DNA of 64,000 nt, from assembly GCA_017557405.1 (NCBI GenBank), contig JAFYYV010000048.1:62001-126000 (forward strand), read 5' to 3'. Below the pieces are notes generated by a model that searched no databases, was not told where the DNA came from, and was given only the letters and a program-made list of their open reading frames with translations. This document shows, in pieces, positions 41,001-48,379 of the stretch; the stretch's first letter is position 1, and each line of letters opens with the position of its first letter. The position numbers and the translations under genes were made by a program. The stretch is from Prevotella sp. (GTDB lineage: Bacteria; Bacteroidota; Bacteroidia; Bacteroidales; Bacteroidaceae).

Positions 41001-41235
41001 TTTCGTTGCAAAGAGCCAGAACGCCGCCCTTCCACCATCACTGTCCATCGGTTCGTCAAGTGATACGACGACAGAGCTTTTAATACCTGTTGCTGCTGAA
41101 AGTGAGGCCGTTGACATCTATGACCTTCATGGAATGAAAGTCCGCTCGACTAAAGTGCGCAATGGAAGCATCAATCTGAACGGCCTGTCCAAAGGAGTTT
41201 ATATCGTAAAAGGAAAAAAAGTAGTTATCAAATAA
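38008..41235 (+). CDS. C10 (streptopain-like) cysteine peptidase, multidomain, secreted
   Basis: 1075 residues; the start could also be at 38014 (MKKTMTLAI). A signal peptide and an inhibitory Spi-type propeptide (ISKQKALNSAKAFLQKKG...GGNGFVVVSGDD) lead to the C10 domain. The nucleophile Cys is about residue 176 (TGCVATAMAQVMYYH) and the His about 332 (GGHAFVVDGYDGDG), followed by NWGWGGMCDGYF. Downstream are Ig/CARDB-like beta domains (about 390-760) and a C-terminal YDLHGMKV...GVYIVKGKKVVIK tail of type IX secretion character. It is likely a secreted, self-activated protease. A tiny gene follows 3 bp after the stop. Confidence 0.9.
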   Translation: MPMKKTMTLAILAFCFMAVGFAAPISKQKALNSAKAFLQKKGLVVATGDMRMAYRAPLRKGVEEAAYYVFNAEGGNGFVVVSGDDRTMPILGYADRGSFDAENMPANMKAWLEGYEVQIRELDNTSSAVSAKVPKRGVEASKKPIPPLLTCTWNQDEPYNLKCPTFVNGTRCVTGCVATAMAQVMYYHRANSVSVTQQTIDAYECSRSWNVSGVTRKVFVEAIPEGTTLDWDDMIDNYTGNESEAQKNAVAVLLAACGASVSMDYADADNHGSSASNSLIPNALKTYFGYQAEMKYCSRSRYTIDAWDNLIFDELANNRPVIYDGQSTGGGHAFVVDGYDGDGLYHVNWGWGGMCDGYFVLSVMNPNNTSGIGASSTSDGYSMGQGAVIGVQPQASEEPVEEEIQTLTASSMSVSGNTITASYSNRTTSDHIVRCGFGVVDENGNVVLVKDWGYAPYNLRQNRLLPDVTFDITAYDFSEAGLIFGEYQLVPICLMDDEEVWKLCDMVSPEYVEAQYAEDGTVTLIMHATVINLVATDFQFPSAHLSGATETVNLTLKNNGDEFNGNVYFFVNGTQKGKTGVALRAGKSTTLAFSFVPPSAGTYSVSVSLNSDGSNPIGSSSIEIGEGSTEQNLAVSSFIVENANPSNNKVVYGTTLKGTAVIQNNASSVFAGNIRVFLMVSDEEYGNFSSEQSTTIPLVIPAGSSSNVELSFSGLSFDKYYWVTFRYGSDVLVKLGNADFNTYNMEPGLVIWNDEGVMTAIAAESSVTIPATAVAVDLSGAGVTSVTINSNPNTLYYMGTSDTEPSGLEASNVVKGTTAETITLTDGKDFYVPKTFTASEINFTMTPDITTNGKGGWMTLALPFAITKVTRGDTQEEIDWFRSKSDSDKNFWMKSFTEVDGTTALFGYADHHEANLPYIVAFPGNKWGEEYDLSNTEIVFSGENARILADARMISSTSVWNFVGSTIQKDVSGVFYLNSAGSSFAQSSSVTAQPFRAYFVAKSQNAALPPSLSIGSSSDTTTELLIPVAAESEAVDIYDLHGMKVRSTKVRNGSINLNGLSKGVYIVKGKKVVIK

Positions 41236-41238
41236 GTC

Positions 41239-41430
41239 ATGGAAAAAAGATTAATGTATATTCAGCCAAAGATAAAGAATCTTCTCGTTGATACTGAGAA
41301 TTTGGCAGGACTTCCCGCTTCAGGTCCCGACGACCCGTCTGTTGGAGCCAAGGAGATGGACGCTTTTGACGATGCTCCAGATAAAACAGAAATGTTCCCT
41401 GTGAAGCAACGTAGTGTTTGGGACGAGTAA
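41239..41430 (+). CDS. Small protein of unknown function coupled to the C10 peptidase gene
   Basis: 63 residues, starting 3 bp after the C10 stop codon and ending 34 bp before a terminator, so it is surely in the same transcript. It begins MEKRLMYIQPKIKNLL and ends in KQRSVWDE. The C-terminal half is acidic (pI low) and lacks Cys, and there is no signal peptide or membrane span. Bacteroidales genomes carry many such short 'YI.P....' proteins with an acidic WDE/WDD-like end beside secreted proteins; I know of no assigned function. Possibilities include a peptidase inhibitor, a peptide substrate or a modified peptide precursor; none is supported by motif. Confidence 0.65.
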   Translation: MEKRLMYIQPKIKNLLVDTENLAGLPASGPDDPSVGAKEMDAFDDAPDKTEMFPVKQRSVWDE

Positions 41431-41463
41431 TCATCATTGCTCATGATCCTTTTCCACAAAAAT

Positions 41464-41500
41464 AGTGGCTACTTAATCTTATAAGTGGCCACTTTATTTA
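41464..41500. terminator. Terminator shared by the C10/small-protein unit and dgt
   Basis: A 12-bp stem (41464-41475 with 41482-41493, one G-U pair) lies between convergent genes and has T-rich sequence on the plus side. Confidence 0.7.
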
Positions 41501-41534
41501 TGTAAAAGACAAAGGATTCGAGAAACTGTCGTTG

Positions 41535-42878
41535 TCAAATGATGGGGAGGGAAAGACCATTGATACGCTGGTAGACTTCAAGGGCGAAGACGTCGGTCAT
41601 TCCGCAGAGATAGTCAATGATAGCCATTACGCGGGTTTGTAGGTCGTCATCGTGGATGTGATATTGAGAACTGACACGGTTGATGAGCTGTTTCGAGTGA
41701 AATTGGTCGGGATGAATGGCCGCGTTGATGAACGTTTGCATCAGGTTTTCAATGATTTTGTAACCACTCAATTCCACGTCAAGCACCAGTTTGCTGCGAT
41801 AGATGCGTTCCACCGAGAACTTCATGCATTGTTTATAGGCCTCTCGTTCTCGTTCGGGGATGAGGTCAATCAGGTTCCCGATGGGTTCGCCGGCAAGCAG
41901 GTCGGCTTCGTGATTGACGAAGGCTTCTACACAGAGGCGCTCCAGGGTACCGATGACGCATGAACGCAGATAGACAACCTTCTCATTCGTATCGGTCACG
42001 CACTCGTCAACGAGTCGCTGTTTGATTCGATTTTGCCCGATTTCATCGAAATAATTGAGCAACAGGCGCTCCGTTTCCTCATAGGTGATGAGTCTCAGTT
42101 TGTGAGCGTCTTCGATGTCCATGATCTCATAGCAGATGTCGTCGGCAGCCTCCACGAGGTAAACCAACGGATGGCGAGCGTATTTCAGACTGCTCCCGTC
42201 TTCATCCCCTGCAATTTTCGGAATCCCCAGTTCGTTGGCTATCTTCACGTAGTCGGCCATCTCGGTGTCGAAGAACCCGAATTTCCCCTTCTTGCTAGGG
42301 ACCGACGAGGCGAAAGGATACTTCACGATGCTGGCAAGCGTAGTGTAAGTCATCACGAATCCACCCGACCGCCGACCGTTGAAACGGTGGGTGAGCAGTC
42401 GGAAGGCGTAAGCGTTGCCTTCAAAATGCGTGATGTCATCCCAGAACTCGGGCGTCAGTTGGCTTTTCAAATCCAGTCCTGGACCTTCCGAGAAGAACGT
42501 CTGGATGGCCTTCTCACCGCTATGGCCAAAAGGTGGATTGCCCATGTCGTGGGCAAGGCAGGCCGCAGAGACGATGGTTCCAATCTCCTCAAAGAGCGTT
42601 CCGTGCAATTCAGGGTGTTTCACCATGAGACGTGCCGCCACATCGTCGCCCAACGAACGTCCCACGCTGGCCACTTCGAGTGAGTGAGTCAGTCGGTTGT
42701 GTACGAAGATGCTGCCCGGCAGAGGGAACACCTGGGTCTTGTTCTGCAGTCGGCGGAACGGCGCTGAGAAAATCAGTCGGTCGTAGTCGCGTTTGAATTC
42801 CGATCGGTCGTCGTGGCGCTGTGCGTGGCGCTCTTCTTGGCCGAATCGTTTGTTTGAAATGAGTTGTTGCCAGTTCAT
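41535..42878 (-). CDS. dgt: Deoxyguanosinetriphosphate triphosphohydrolase-like protein
   Basis: 447 residues. The HD-domain metal ligands are seen in HNRLTHSLEV (about 60) and CLAHDMGNPPFGHSGE (about 108), with DDICYEIMDIEDAH later. It hydrolyses dNTPs to nucleoside and tripolyphosphate, controlling nucleotide pools. A minus-strand -7 box (42884-42891) sits only 6 bp before the ATG, so the mRNA is nearly leaderless. Divergent from dut, another dNTP-pool enzyme. Confidence 0.92.
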   Translation of the reverse strand: MNWQQLISNKRFGQEERHAQRHDDRSEFKRDYDRLIFSAPFRRLQNKTQVFPLPGSIFVHNRLTHSLEVASVGRSLGDDVAARLMVKHPELHGTLFEEIGTIVSAACLAHDMGNPPFGHSGEKAIQTFFSEGPGLDLKSQLTPEFWDDITHFEGNAYAFRLLTHRFNGRRSGGFVMTYTTLASIVKYPFASSVPSKKGKFGFFDTEMADYVKIANELGIPKIAGDEDGSSLKYARHPLVYLVEAADDICYEIMDIEDAHKLRLITYEETERLLLNYFDEIGQNRIKQRLVDECVTDTNEKVVYLRSCVIGTLERLCVEAFVNHEADLLAGEPIGNLIDLIPEREREAYKQCMKFSVERIYRSKLVLDVELSGYKIIENLMQTFINAAIHPDQFHSKQLINRVSSQYHIHDDDLQTRVMAIIDYLCGMTDVFALEVYQRINGLSLPII

Positions 42879-42956
42879 GGTCGCAAAGATAATGTAAAAA
42901 ATCTGAAAAGGCCATTGAAAAATGAAAAATGATGCAGATAAGTGAGAATTATTAAT

Positions 42957-42964
42957 TATTTTTG
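42957..42964 (+). promoter_or_regulatory. -7 promoter element of the dut operon
   Basis: TATTTTTG fits TAnnTTTG. The expected transcript start is near 42971, which leaves about 20 nt before the ATG at 42991 and only 5 before the one at 42976, supporting the downstream start. Confidence 0.55.
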
Positions 42965-42990
42965 CAGATTATTTAATGACTTGTTACGAA

Positions 42991-43428
42991 ATGCTGAAAA
43001 TCAAAATCATCAACAAGGGGCATCAGCCATTGCCTCAGTATGCCACTGCACAGAGTGCCGGCATGGATTTACGTGCTAATCTCGAGGAACCTATCGTGTT
43101 GCGTCCGATGGAACGTCGACTCGTGGGCACTGGTCTTTACATTGCCTTGCCCGAGGGTTACGAGGCCCAGGTGCGTCCTCGTAGTGGCTTGGCCTTGAAG
43201 CGTGGCATCACGGTGTTGAATGCTCCCGGAACGGTGGACGCTGACTATCGCGGTGAAATCGGTGTCGTGTTGATCAATCTCTCGCAAGAGGATTTTGTCA
43301 TCAACGATGGCGAACGCATCGCACAGTTGGTGATTGCCAAGCACGAGCAAGCCGACTTTGAGGTGGTGGCCGAGCTTGACGAGACGGAGCGCGGTGCTGG
43401 TGGATACGGGCACACGGGGGTAAAGTGA
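42991..43428 (+). CDS. dut: dUTP diphosphatase
   Basis: 145 residues from [19 protein letters not shown]. All trimeric dUTPase motifs are visible: [47 protein letters not shown] and the Gly-rich C-terminal arm GAGGYGHTG. It converts dUTP to dUMP, keeping uracil out of DNA and feeding dTMP synthesis. First gene of a run with a TPR lipoprotein, DUF4292 and EnvC-like protein. A 7-bp repeat array starts at the base after the stop codon. Confidence 0.95.
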   Translation: MLKIKIINKGHQPLPQYATAQSAGMDLRANLEEPIVLRPMERRLVGTGLYIALPEGYEAQVRPRSGLALKRGITVLNAPGTVDADYRGEIGVVLINLSQEDFVINDGERIAQLVIAKHEQADFEVVAELDETERGAGGYGHTGVK

Positions 43429-43489
43429 ATTGAAGATTGAAGATTGAACATTGAAGCCCCCTCCATGCTCCCCCCCCGTAGGGGAGGCT
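43429..43489. repeat. 7-bp word array (ATTGAAG x4) followed by a C-rich hairpin
   Basis: Four heptamers (ATTGAAG, ATTGAAG, ATTGAAC, ATTGAAG; 43429-43456) begin on the base after the dut stop. They run into a C-rich inverted element (43457-43489, CCTCC...GGGGAGG). Confidence 0.85.
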
Positions 43490-43549
43490 ATTAAATAGAG
43501 TTTTGATTTAAGAGTGTGGGAGCTTTTCTCACCTCTCATGAGAATAAAG

Positions 43550-45424
43550 ATGAAGAAAAAGGGAATGAGGATAAGGCACTTGCTGGCCGCAGTGGTATGT
43601 GCTGTGGTGGTCAGTTCTTGTAGTGCGGCATGGGCTCCAATATTGATTGGCGGTGCGTGCGGTGCGATTGCTCCGTTTGTGAATTTTGAACAGCAGACCA
43701 ATTATCCCACGAAAGCCAAGGCCGACAAAGACCGCAAGAAGATCGTTGTCAATACCCCTACCATCGAGATTCCACCTCTGAGTCATGAGGATTCCCTTCG
43801 TTTCAACTATGTCTTCTTGGAGGCCGTTCGCCAGCAGAATGCGGGGAACTACGATGCCGCGTACGAGTTGTTCACCCGTGCGTCGAAGATCAATCCCTAT
43901 GCTGCCGAGGTGTGGTACTATTTGGCGTTGTATCAAGGCGAGTTGGACAACGATTCGCTGGCCGTCGAATGCCTGGAGAAAGCCGCCGAGTTGAGTCCTC
44001 AGAACGATATCTACCAAGAGCGACTGGCGCAATACTACATCGGCGTGAAGCAGTTCGACCGCGCGAAGACCGTCTACGAACGGTTGGCCGACAACAATCG
44101 CGACCGCACGGACGTGTTGAGCATCCTGTTGCGACTCTACCAGCAGGACAACGAATATGGACAGATGCTCTCAACCATCAACCGCATCGAGGAGATAGAG
44201 GGCAGCTCCGAGGAGATTACCTTGACCAAGATGCGCGTCTATGAGCTGATGGGCGACAAGAATGGAGCTTGGAACGCGTTGAAGACGCTGTCCGACGAGC
44301 ATCCCAGCGACTTGAACTACCGGGTGATGATGGGAAACTGGCTGATGCAGAACGACAAGCAGAAGGAGGCTTTCAAGATCTTCTCGGCCGCCTTGAAAGA
44401 GGAGCCCGACAACTCTTATGTGCAGTCGTCGATGTACGACTACTACCGCATCACCGGGCAGGACTCGTTGGCGCAGCAGACCTTGGAGAGCATCGTGACA
44501 AGCCCCAAGACGCCCACCGAGAGCAAGGCGACGATGATGCGCCTGGCCATTCAGCAGAGCGAGAAGGAGATGGGCGACAGCACCCGCATACTGGCTCTGT
44601 TCGACCGCATCATGGAGGCATCTCCGACCGATGCTGACATGGCCGAGATGAAGGTGGCCTACATGACGCTCAAGAACATGCCCGACTCGGTGGTGAAGAC
44701 AGGGCTGCTGCAGATTCTGCAGATTGCCCCCGAAAATGCCGGTGCGCGCATCCAGCTTTTGCAGATGGCTCTCTCGAAGATGGATTGGGACGAGACCATC
44801 GACATCTGCGAAGACGGGACGCTCTATAATCCCGACGAGATGCCCTTCTATTATTACCTAGGCCTTGCGAATTATCAGAAGGAAGACCACGACGCCGCCC
44901 TCGACGCCTTCCGTCGCGGAGTCTCGCAGATCACCCCGCAGAGCAATGTCGACATCGTCTCCGACTTCTACTACTTCATGGGCGACATCTTGTATTCCAA
45001 GGGCAGGGAGGAAGAGGCGATGGCCGCCTACGACAGTTGCCTGCAGTGGAAAGACGACAACATCCCTTGCCTGAACAACTACGCCTACTACCTCAGTGTG
45101 AAGGGGCGCGAGTTGCAGAAGGCCGAGCAGATGAGCTACAAGACGGTGAAGGAAGAGCCCAAGAACTCCACCTATCTCGACACCTACGCATGGATTCTCT
45201 TCATGCAGGAGCGCTATGCCGAGGCGAAAATCTACATCGACCAGGCCATCTCCTGCGATTCAGACTCTGTGCAGAGCGGCGTCATCATCGAGCATGCTGG
45301 CGACATCTATGCGATGAATGGCGACATCGACAAGGCCGTCGAATATTGGCAGAAGGCACTCGACAAGGGTGTGGACAGTCCGATGTTGCCGAGGAAAATC
45401 AAGGAAAGGAAATACATCAAGTAA
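43550..45424 (+). CDS. TPR-repeat lipoprotein
   Basis: 624 residues from MKKKGMRIRHLLAAV; a lipobox VVSSC follows. The frame is open back to 43514, but the signal peptide fixes the start at this Met or the one 5 residues later. At least ten TPR-like helix pairs fill residues 80-620 (for example NYDAAYELFTRASKINPYAAEVWYYLALYQ, quoted in two parts by pattern NYDAAYELFTRASK / AEVWYYLALYQ). It is likely an outer-membrane scaffold. The order dut, TPR, DUF4292, EnvC-like recurs in Bacteroidales, so a cell-envelope role is reasonable. Confidence 0.82.
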   Translation: MKKKGMRIRHLLAAVVCAVVVSSCSAAWAPILIGGACGAIAPFVNFEQQTNYPTKAKADKDRKKIVVNTPTIEIPPLSHEDSLRFNYVFLEAVRQQNAGNYDAAYELFTRASKINPYAAEVWYYLALYQGELDNDSLAVECLEKAAELSPQNDIYQERLAQYYIGVKQFDRAKTVYERLADNNRDRTDVLSILLRLYQQDNEYGQMLSTINRIEEIEGSSEEITLTKMRVYELMGDKNGAWNALKTLSDEHPSDLNYRVMMGNWLMQNDKQKEAFKIFSAALKEEPDNSYVQSSMYDYYRITGQDSLAQQTLESIVTSPKTPTESKATMMRLAIQQSEKEMGDSTRILALFDRIMEASPTDADMAEMKVAYMTLKNMPDSVVKTGLLQILQIAPENAGARIQLLQMALSKMDWDETIDICEDGTLYNPDEMPFYYYLGLANYQKEDHDAALDAFRRGVSQITPQSNVDIVSDFYYFMGDILYSKGREEEAMAAYDSCLQWKDDNIPCLNNYAYYLSVKGRELQKAEQMSYKTVKEEPKNSTYLDTYAWILFMQERYAEAKIYIDQAISCDSDSVQSGVIIEHAGDIYAMNGDIDKAVEYWQKALDKGVDSPMLPRKIKERKYIK

Positions 45425-45469
45425 TGCGTAATGCTTAATGCTTAATGCGTAATGCTTAATGCTTAATAA
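45422..45469. repeat. 7-bp word array (ATGCTTA/ATGCGTA)
   Basis: Six heptamers in the order CGTA, CTTA, CTTA, CGTA, CTTA, CTTA endings start at 45424, overlapping the TPR stop codon. It fills most of the 67-bp gap to the next gene. Confidence 0.85.
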
Positions 45470-45491
45470 GACACCTCTTAATAAAAAAGAT

Positions 45492-46406
45492 ATGGAAAGA
45501 AAGAACTTTTTGCAACTCGTTATAGTGTGCGTTTCGGTGATGCTTGCTGGTTGTGCCAGCAAGAAGAAACTGGTGACCGACCAACCCACCACACCGACCC
45601 AACCCTCGACCACCGTCGTCAGTCCGTCCACCAACAATGCTGAGGCGTTGGCTGCGGCCCGTGTGGCATTTGTGAAGAAGGTATGCGCCAACCAGGTGGA
45701 TGTGCAGAACATCGTGGGCGACATGAAGTTCAACGTCAAGTCAGGCTCGAAAGACATCACGGTGCCAGGTTCGGTCCACATGCGTAAGAATCAGGTGATA
45801 CGTCTGCAGCTCTTCGTGCCCATCTTAGGTAGCGAGGTCGGACGCTTGGAGTTCACCCCCGACTATGTGCTCATCATCGACCGCATGCACAAGGAGTACG
45901 TCCAAGCCGACTACAACCAGTTGGACTTCCTGAAGAACAACGGGCTCACCTTCTATAGTCTGCAGGCACTCTTCTGGAACGAGCTGACCATCCCGGGCAG
46001 CAAGACCGTTTCCACCGCCGACATGGGCAAGTTCGACCTGACGCTCAATGGCGCTACCACGATTCCCGTACGTCTGAAGAATGGCAACATGAACTGGCTT
46101 TGGAATGTCGTAGCAGCCGACGGCCGCATTTCTTCGGCGAACGTCAGCTATGCGAGCTCCAACCACGGCAAGTCGGAGTTGAAATGGAATTATGACGATT
46201 TCACCGCCGTGGGCAAGAAGAAGTTCCCTGCCCATCAGGACTTCCAGTTCTCCACCACCTCCACCAATAAGGTCAAGGATGTGAAGATCACCATCAACAT
46301 GAGCGAGGTGAAAAACAAGGACAACTGGGAAGCGCAGACCACCGTCTCGAAGAAATACAAGAAGGTGGAGGCCACCGACGTGTTGGGTAGATTGTTGAAT
46401 TTGTAA
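45492..46406 (+). CDS. DUF4292 lipoprotein
   Basis: 304 residues from MERKNFLQLVIVC, with lipobox VMLAGC; the longer frame back to 45459 runs through the repeat and is rejected. The DUF4292 domain (about 70-300) is a LolA/LolB-like half barrel: VGDMKFNVKSGSKDITVPGSVHMRKNQ, quoted as NMKF-type and SVHMRKNQVIRLQL motifs. The family sits beside cell-wall genes and may carry lipid or lipoprotein; that is an inference. It lies 7 bp before the EnvC-like gene. Confidence 0.82.
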   Translation: MERKNFLQLVIVCVSVMLAGCASKKKLVTDQPTTPTQPSTTVVSPSTNNAEALAAARVAFVKKVCANQVDVQNIVGDMKFNVKSGSKDITVPGSVHMRKNQVIRLQLFVPILGSEVGRLEFTPDYVLIIDRMHKEYVQADYNQLDFLKNNGLTFYSLQALFWNELTIPGSKTVSTADMGKFDLTLNGATTIPVRLKNGNMNWLWNVVAADGRISSANVSYASSNHGKSELKWNYDDFTAVGKKKFPAHQDFQFSTTSTNKVKDVKITINMSEVKNKDNWEAQTTVSKKYKKVEATDVLGRLLNL

Positions 46407-46413
46407 TTGGTTT

Positions 46414-48177
46414 ATGAAGAGAAGGATCATCTATACCCTCGTTGCTTTGATGTTGCTGGCTCCTGCGGCTGGTCAGAAACGACAGACCACGCAGCAGAAG
46501 AAGACGGCCACGACACAACGTCGAACTACTACTACGCAGCGTTCGACCACCACGACGCGTGCCAAGCAGCAGACGACGAGCAAGGCGAAGGCTACGACGA
46601 CAACGAAGAAGGCCGCGACCACCAAGAAGCAGCCTGTGCAGCAGAAGGGCAAGAAGCAGACCACACAACAGAAGTCGACCGCCAAGCAGCCGACCTACAC
46701 GAATGCATCCATCAAGGGTTTGCAGAACCAGCGCACGCAGATCCAAAAGCAGATCAAGCAGCAGGAACAGGCGCTGAAGGCCAACCAAGCCGACGTGAAG
46801 AACCGTCTGCAGAACCTCATGGTGCTGAACACGGCCATTGGTGAGCGCCAGAAGAGCATAGAAGGCATCCAACGCGACATCTCCCAACTCGACAACGATA
46901 TCGACATCTTGAACGCGCAGTTGCAGACGCTCGAGCAACAGCTGCAGGAACGAAAGGAGAAATACATCAAGTCGATGCGCTACATGGCGCGCCATCGCAA
47001 CGTGCAGGATAAGCTGATGTTCGTGTTCTCGGCGAAGGACTTCGCCCAGATGTTCCGTCGCACACGTTTCGTGCGCCAGTATGCGGCTTTCCAGCGCGCC
47101 CAGGGTGAGGCGGTGATGGCCAAGCAGAACCAGGTGAACGAGAAACGCCAGCAGTTGGAGGCGGCGAAGGGCGAGAAGAACACGCTGCTCCAGAAAGACC
47201 AGAAGGAGCGCACTGCCTTGCAAGGCCAGCAGGACGAGCAGCAGAAGATGGTGAACTCGCTGCAGCAACAACAGAAGACCATCCAGAAGATCATCGACCA
47301 GCAGAAGCAGAAGGACGCTGCGGTGAATGCGCAGATCGACCGACTGATTGCCATTGAGGTGGAGAAGGCTCGCCAACGTGCCGCTGCTGAGGCCAAACGT
47401 CAGGCCGCCGCTGCCGAGGCTGCCAAGAAACGTGCGGAGGAGTTGGAACGCAAGAAGGCCGCCGCAGCCGCTGCCGCCCGCGAGAACGAGCGTCGCATTG
47501 CCGAGGCCAAGGAGCGTGAGGCGAAGGCGAAGGCCGAGGCCCGTGCCGCTGCCGCCGAGGCCGAGAAAGCCAAGAGCAATGAGTCGCAAACCGCTGCCCG
47601 TGAGGCTGCTGCCGCCCGTAAGGCCCGTGCCGAGCAGGCCGCCCGTGAAGCTGAGGCTGAGCGTCTGGCTGCCGAGCGTAAGGCGAAGGCTGAGGCCGAC
47701 CGTTCAAAGAAGGAGATTGACGAGGCGAAGAAGTCGGCCGAGGAGTCCAACACGTTGTCTGCCGCCGACCGTATGATGAGTGGTGGCTTCGAGGCTAACC
47801 GCGGTCGTCTGCCCATGCCCATCACGGGAAGCTACAGCATCGTCAGCCATTTCGGAACGAACACGGTGCAAGGTCTGAAGGGTGTGACGCTCGACAACAA
47901 GGGCATCAACATCCTGGGTAAGCCGGGTTGCATGGCGCGTTCCATCTACGATGGCGAGGTGAGTGCCGTCTTCGGCTATGCCGGCTCGATGTACGTCATG
48001 GTCCGCCATGGCGCCTACATCTCCGTCTATTGCAACCTGAAGTCGGTGGCTGTGTCGAATGGTCAGAAGGTGCGCACAGGACAGCAGTTGGGTGCCGTGG
48101 GCATGGACAACATCCTCCAGTTCCAGCTGCGTCGTGGCGACAAGAAACTCAACCCCGAAGCGTGGTTGAGAAAGTGA
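46414..48177 (+). CDS. EnvC-like murein hydrolase activator with degenerate M23 domain
   Basis: 587 residues with a signal peptide. A Thr/Lys/Gln-rich low-complexity stretch (about 20-90), a long coiled coil (about 95-300), an Ala/Arg/Glu-rich region (about 300-440) and a C-terminal LytM/M23 domain (about 465-587) follow. In active M23 enzymes the zinc ligands are HxGxD and HxH; here they read NKGIN and LQFQL, so zinc cannot be bound. It therefore resembles EnvC, which activates amidases at the septum instead of cutting. The last gene of the dut run. Confidence 0.85.
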   Translation: MKRRIIYTLVALMLLAPAAGQKRQTTQQKKTATTQRRTTTTQRSTTTTRAKQQTTSKAKATTTTKKAATTKKQPVQQKGKKQTTQQKSTAKQPTYTNASIKGLQNQRTQIQKQIKQQEQALKANQADVKNRLQNLMVLNTAIGERQKSIEGIQRDISQLDNDIDILNAQLQTLEQQLQERKEKYIKSMRYMARHRNVQDKLMFVFSAKDFAQMFRRTRFVRQYAAFQRAQGEAVMAKQNQVNEKRQQLEAAKGEKNTLLQKDQKERTALQGQQDEQQKMVNSLQQQQKTIQKIIDQQKQKDAAVNAQIDRLIAIEVEKARQRAAAEAKRQAAAAEAAKKRAEELERKKAAAAAAARENERRIAEAKEREAKAKAEARAAAAEAEKAKSNESQTAAREAAAARKARAEQAAREAEAERLAAERKAKAEADRSKKEIDEAKKSAEESNTLSAADRMMSGGFEANRGRLPMPITGSYSIVSHFGTNTVQGLKGVTLDNKGINILGKPGCMARSIYDGEVSAVFGYAGSMYVMVRHGAYISVYCNLKSVAVSNGQKVRTGQQLGAVGMDNILQFQLRRGDKKLNPEAWLRK

Positions 48178-48194
48178 GAAGCGGGCGGAGCCCT

Positions 48195-48243
48195 AAATTA
48201 AAAATGAAAAATTAAAAATGAAAAATTAAGAATTAAGAATTAT
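48195..48243. repeat. 7-bp word array (AAATTAA/AAATGAA/GAATTAA)
   Basis: Seven heptamers (48195-48243) lie between the EnvC-like stop and its terminator. The alternation AAATTAA, AAATGAA, AAATTAA, AAATGAA, AAATTAA, GAATTAA, GAATTAT keeps a strict period of 7. Confidence 0.85.
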
Positions 48244-48250
48244 ATATGAG

Positions 48251-48285
48251 AAAAAGCCCAACGAATCGATGGGCTTTTTTCTTTT
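48251..48285 (+). terminator. Terminator of the dut-EnvC run
   Basis: AAAAGCCCA, a 9-nt loop, TGGGCTTTT (48252-48278) then T-rich sequence; the A tract makes it usable in both directions. Confidence 0.85.
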
Positions 48286-48352
48286 ATTGCATATCCAAGA
48301 CTTTTGTCCCTTTATGCCTTACACTCCCCTTTAGGCCCTTTAAGCTTTTCTT

Positions 48353-48379
48353 CCCCCCTAAACAGGGGGATTGAGGGGG
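48353..48379. repeat. C/G-rich inverted element overlapping the M20 gene end
   Basis: CCCCCC-TAAACA-GGGGG-ATTGA-GGGGG. The M20 reading frame runs into it and ends there, so its last residues DPLNPPV are encoded by this element. A related C-rich element is at 43457-43489. Confidence 0.7.

Noticed and set aside
46294-47589. Long minus-strand frame opposite the EnvC-like gene (Leu/Gly/Arg-rich)
   Set aside because: It is the antisense reading of the Ala/Arg/Glu/Gln-rich coiled-coil codons, has no family features and no promoter.
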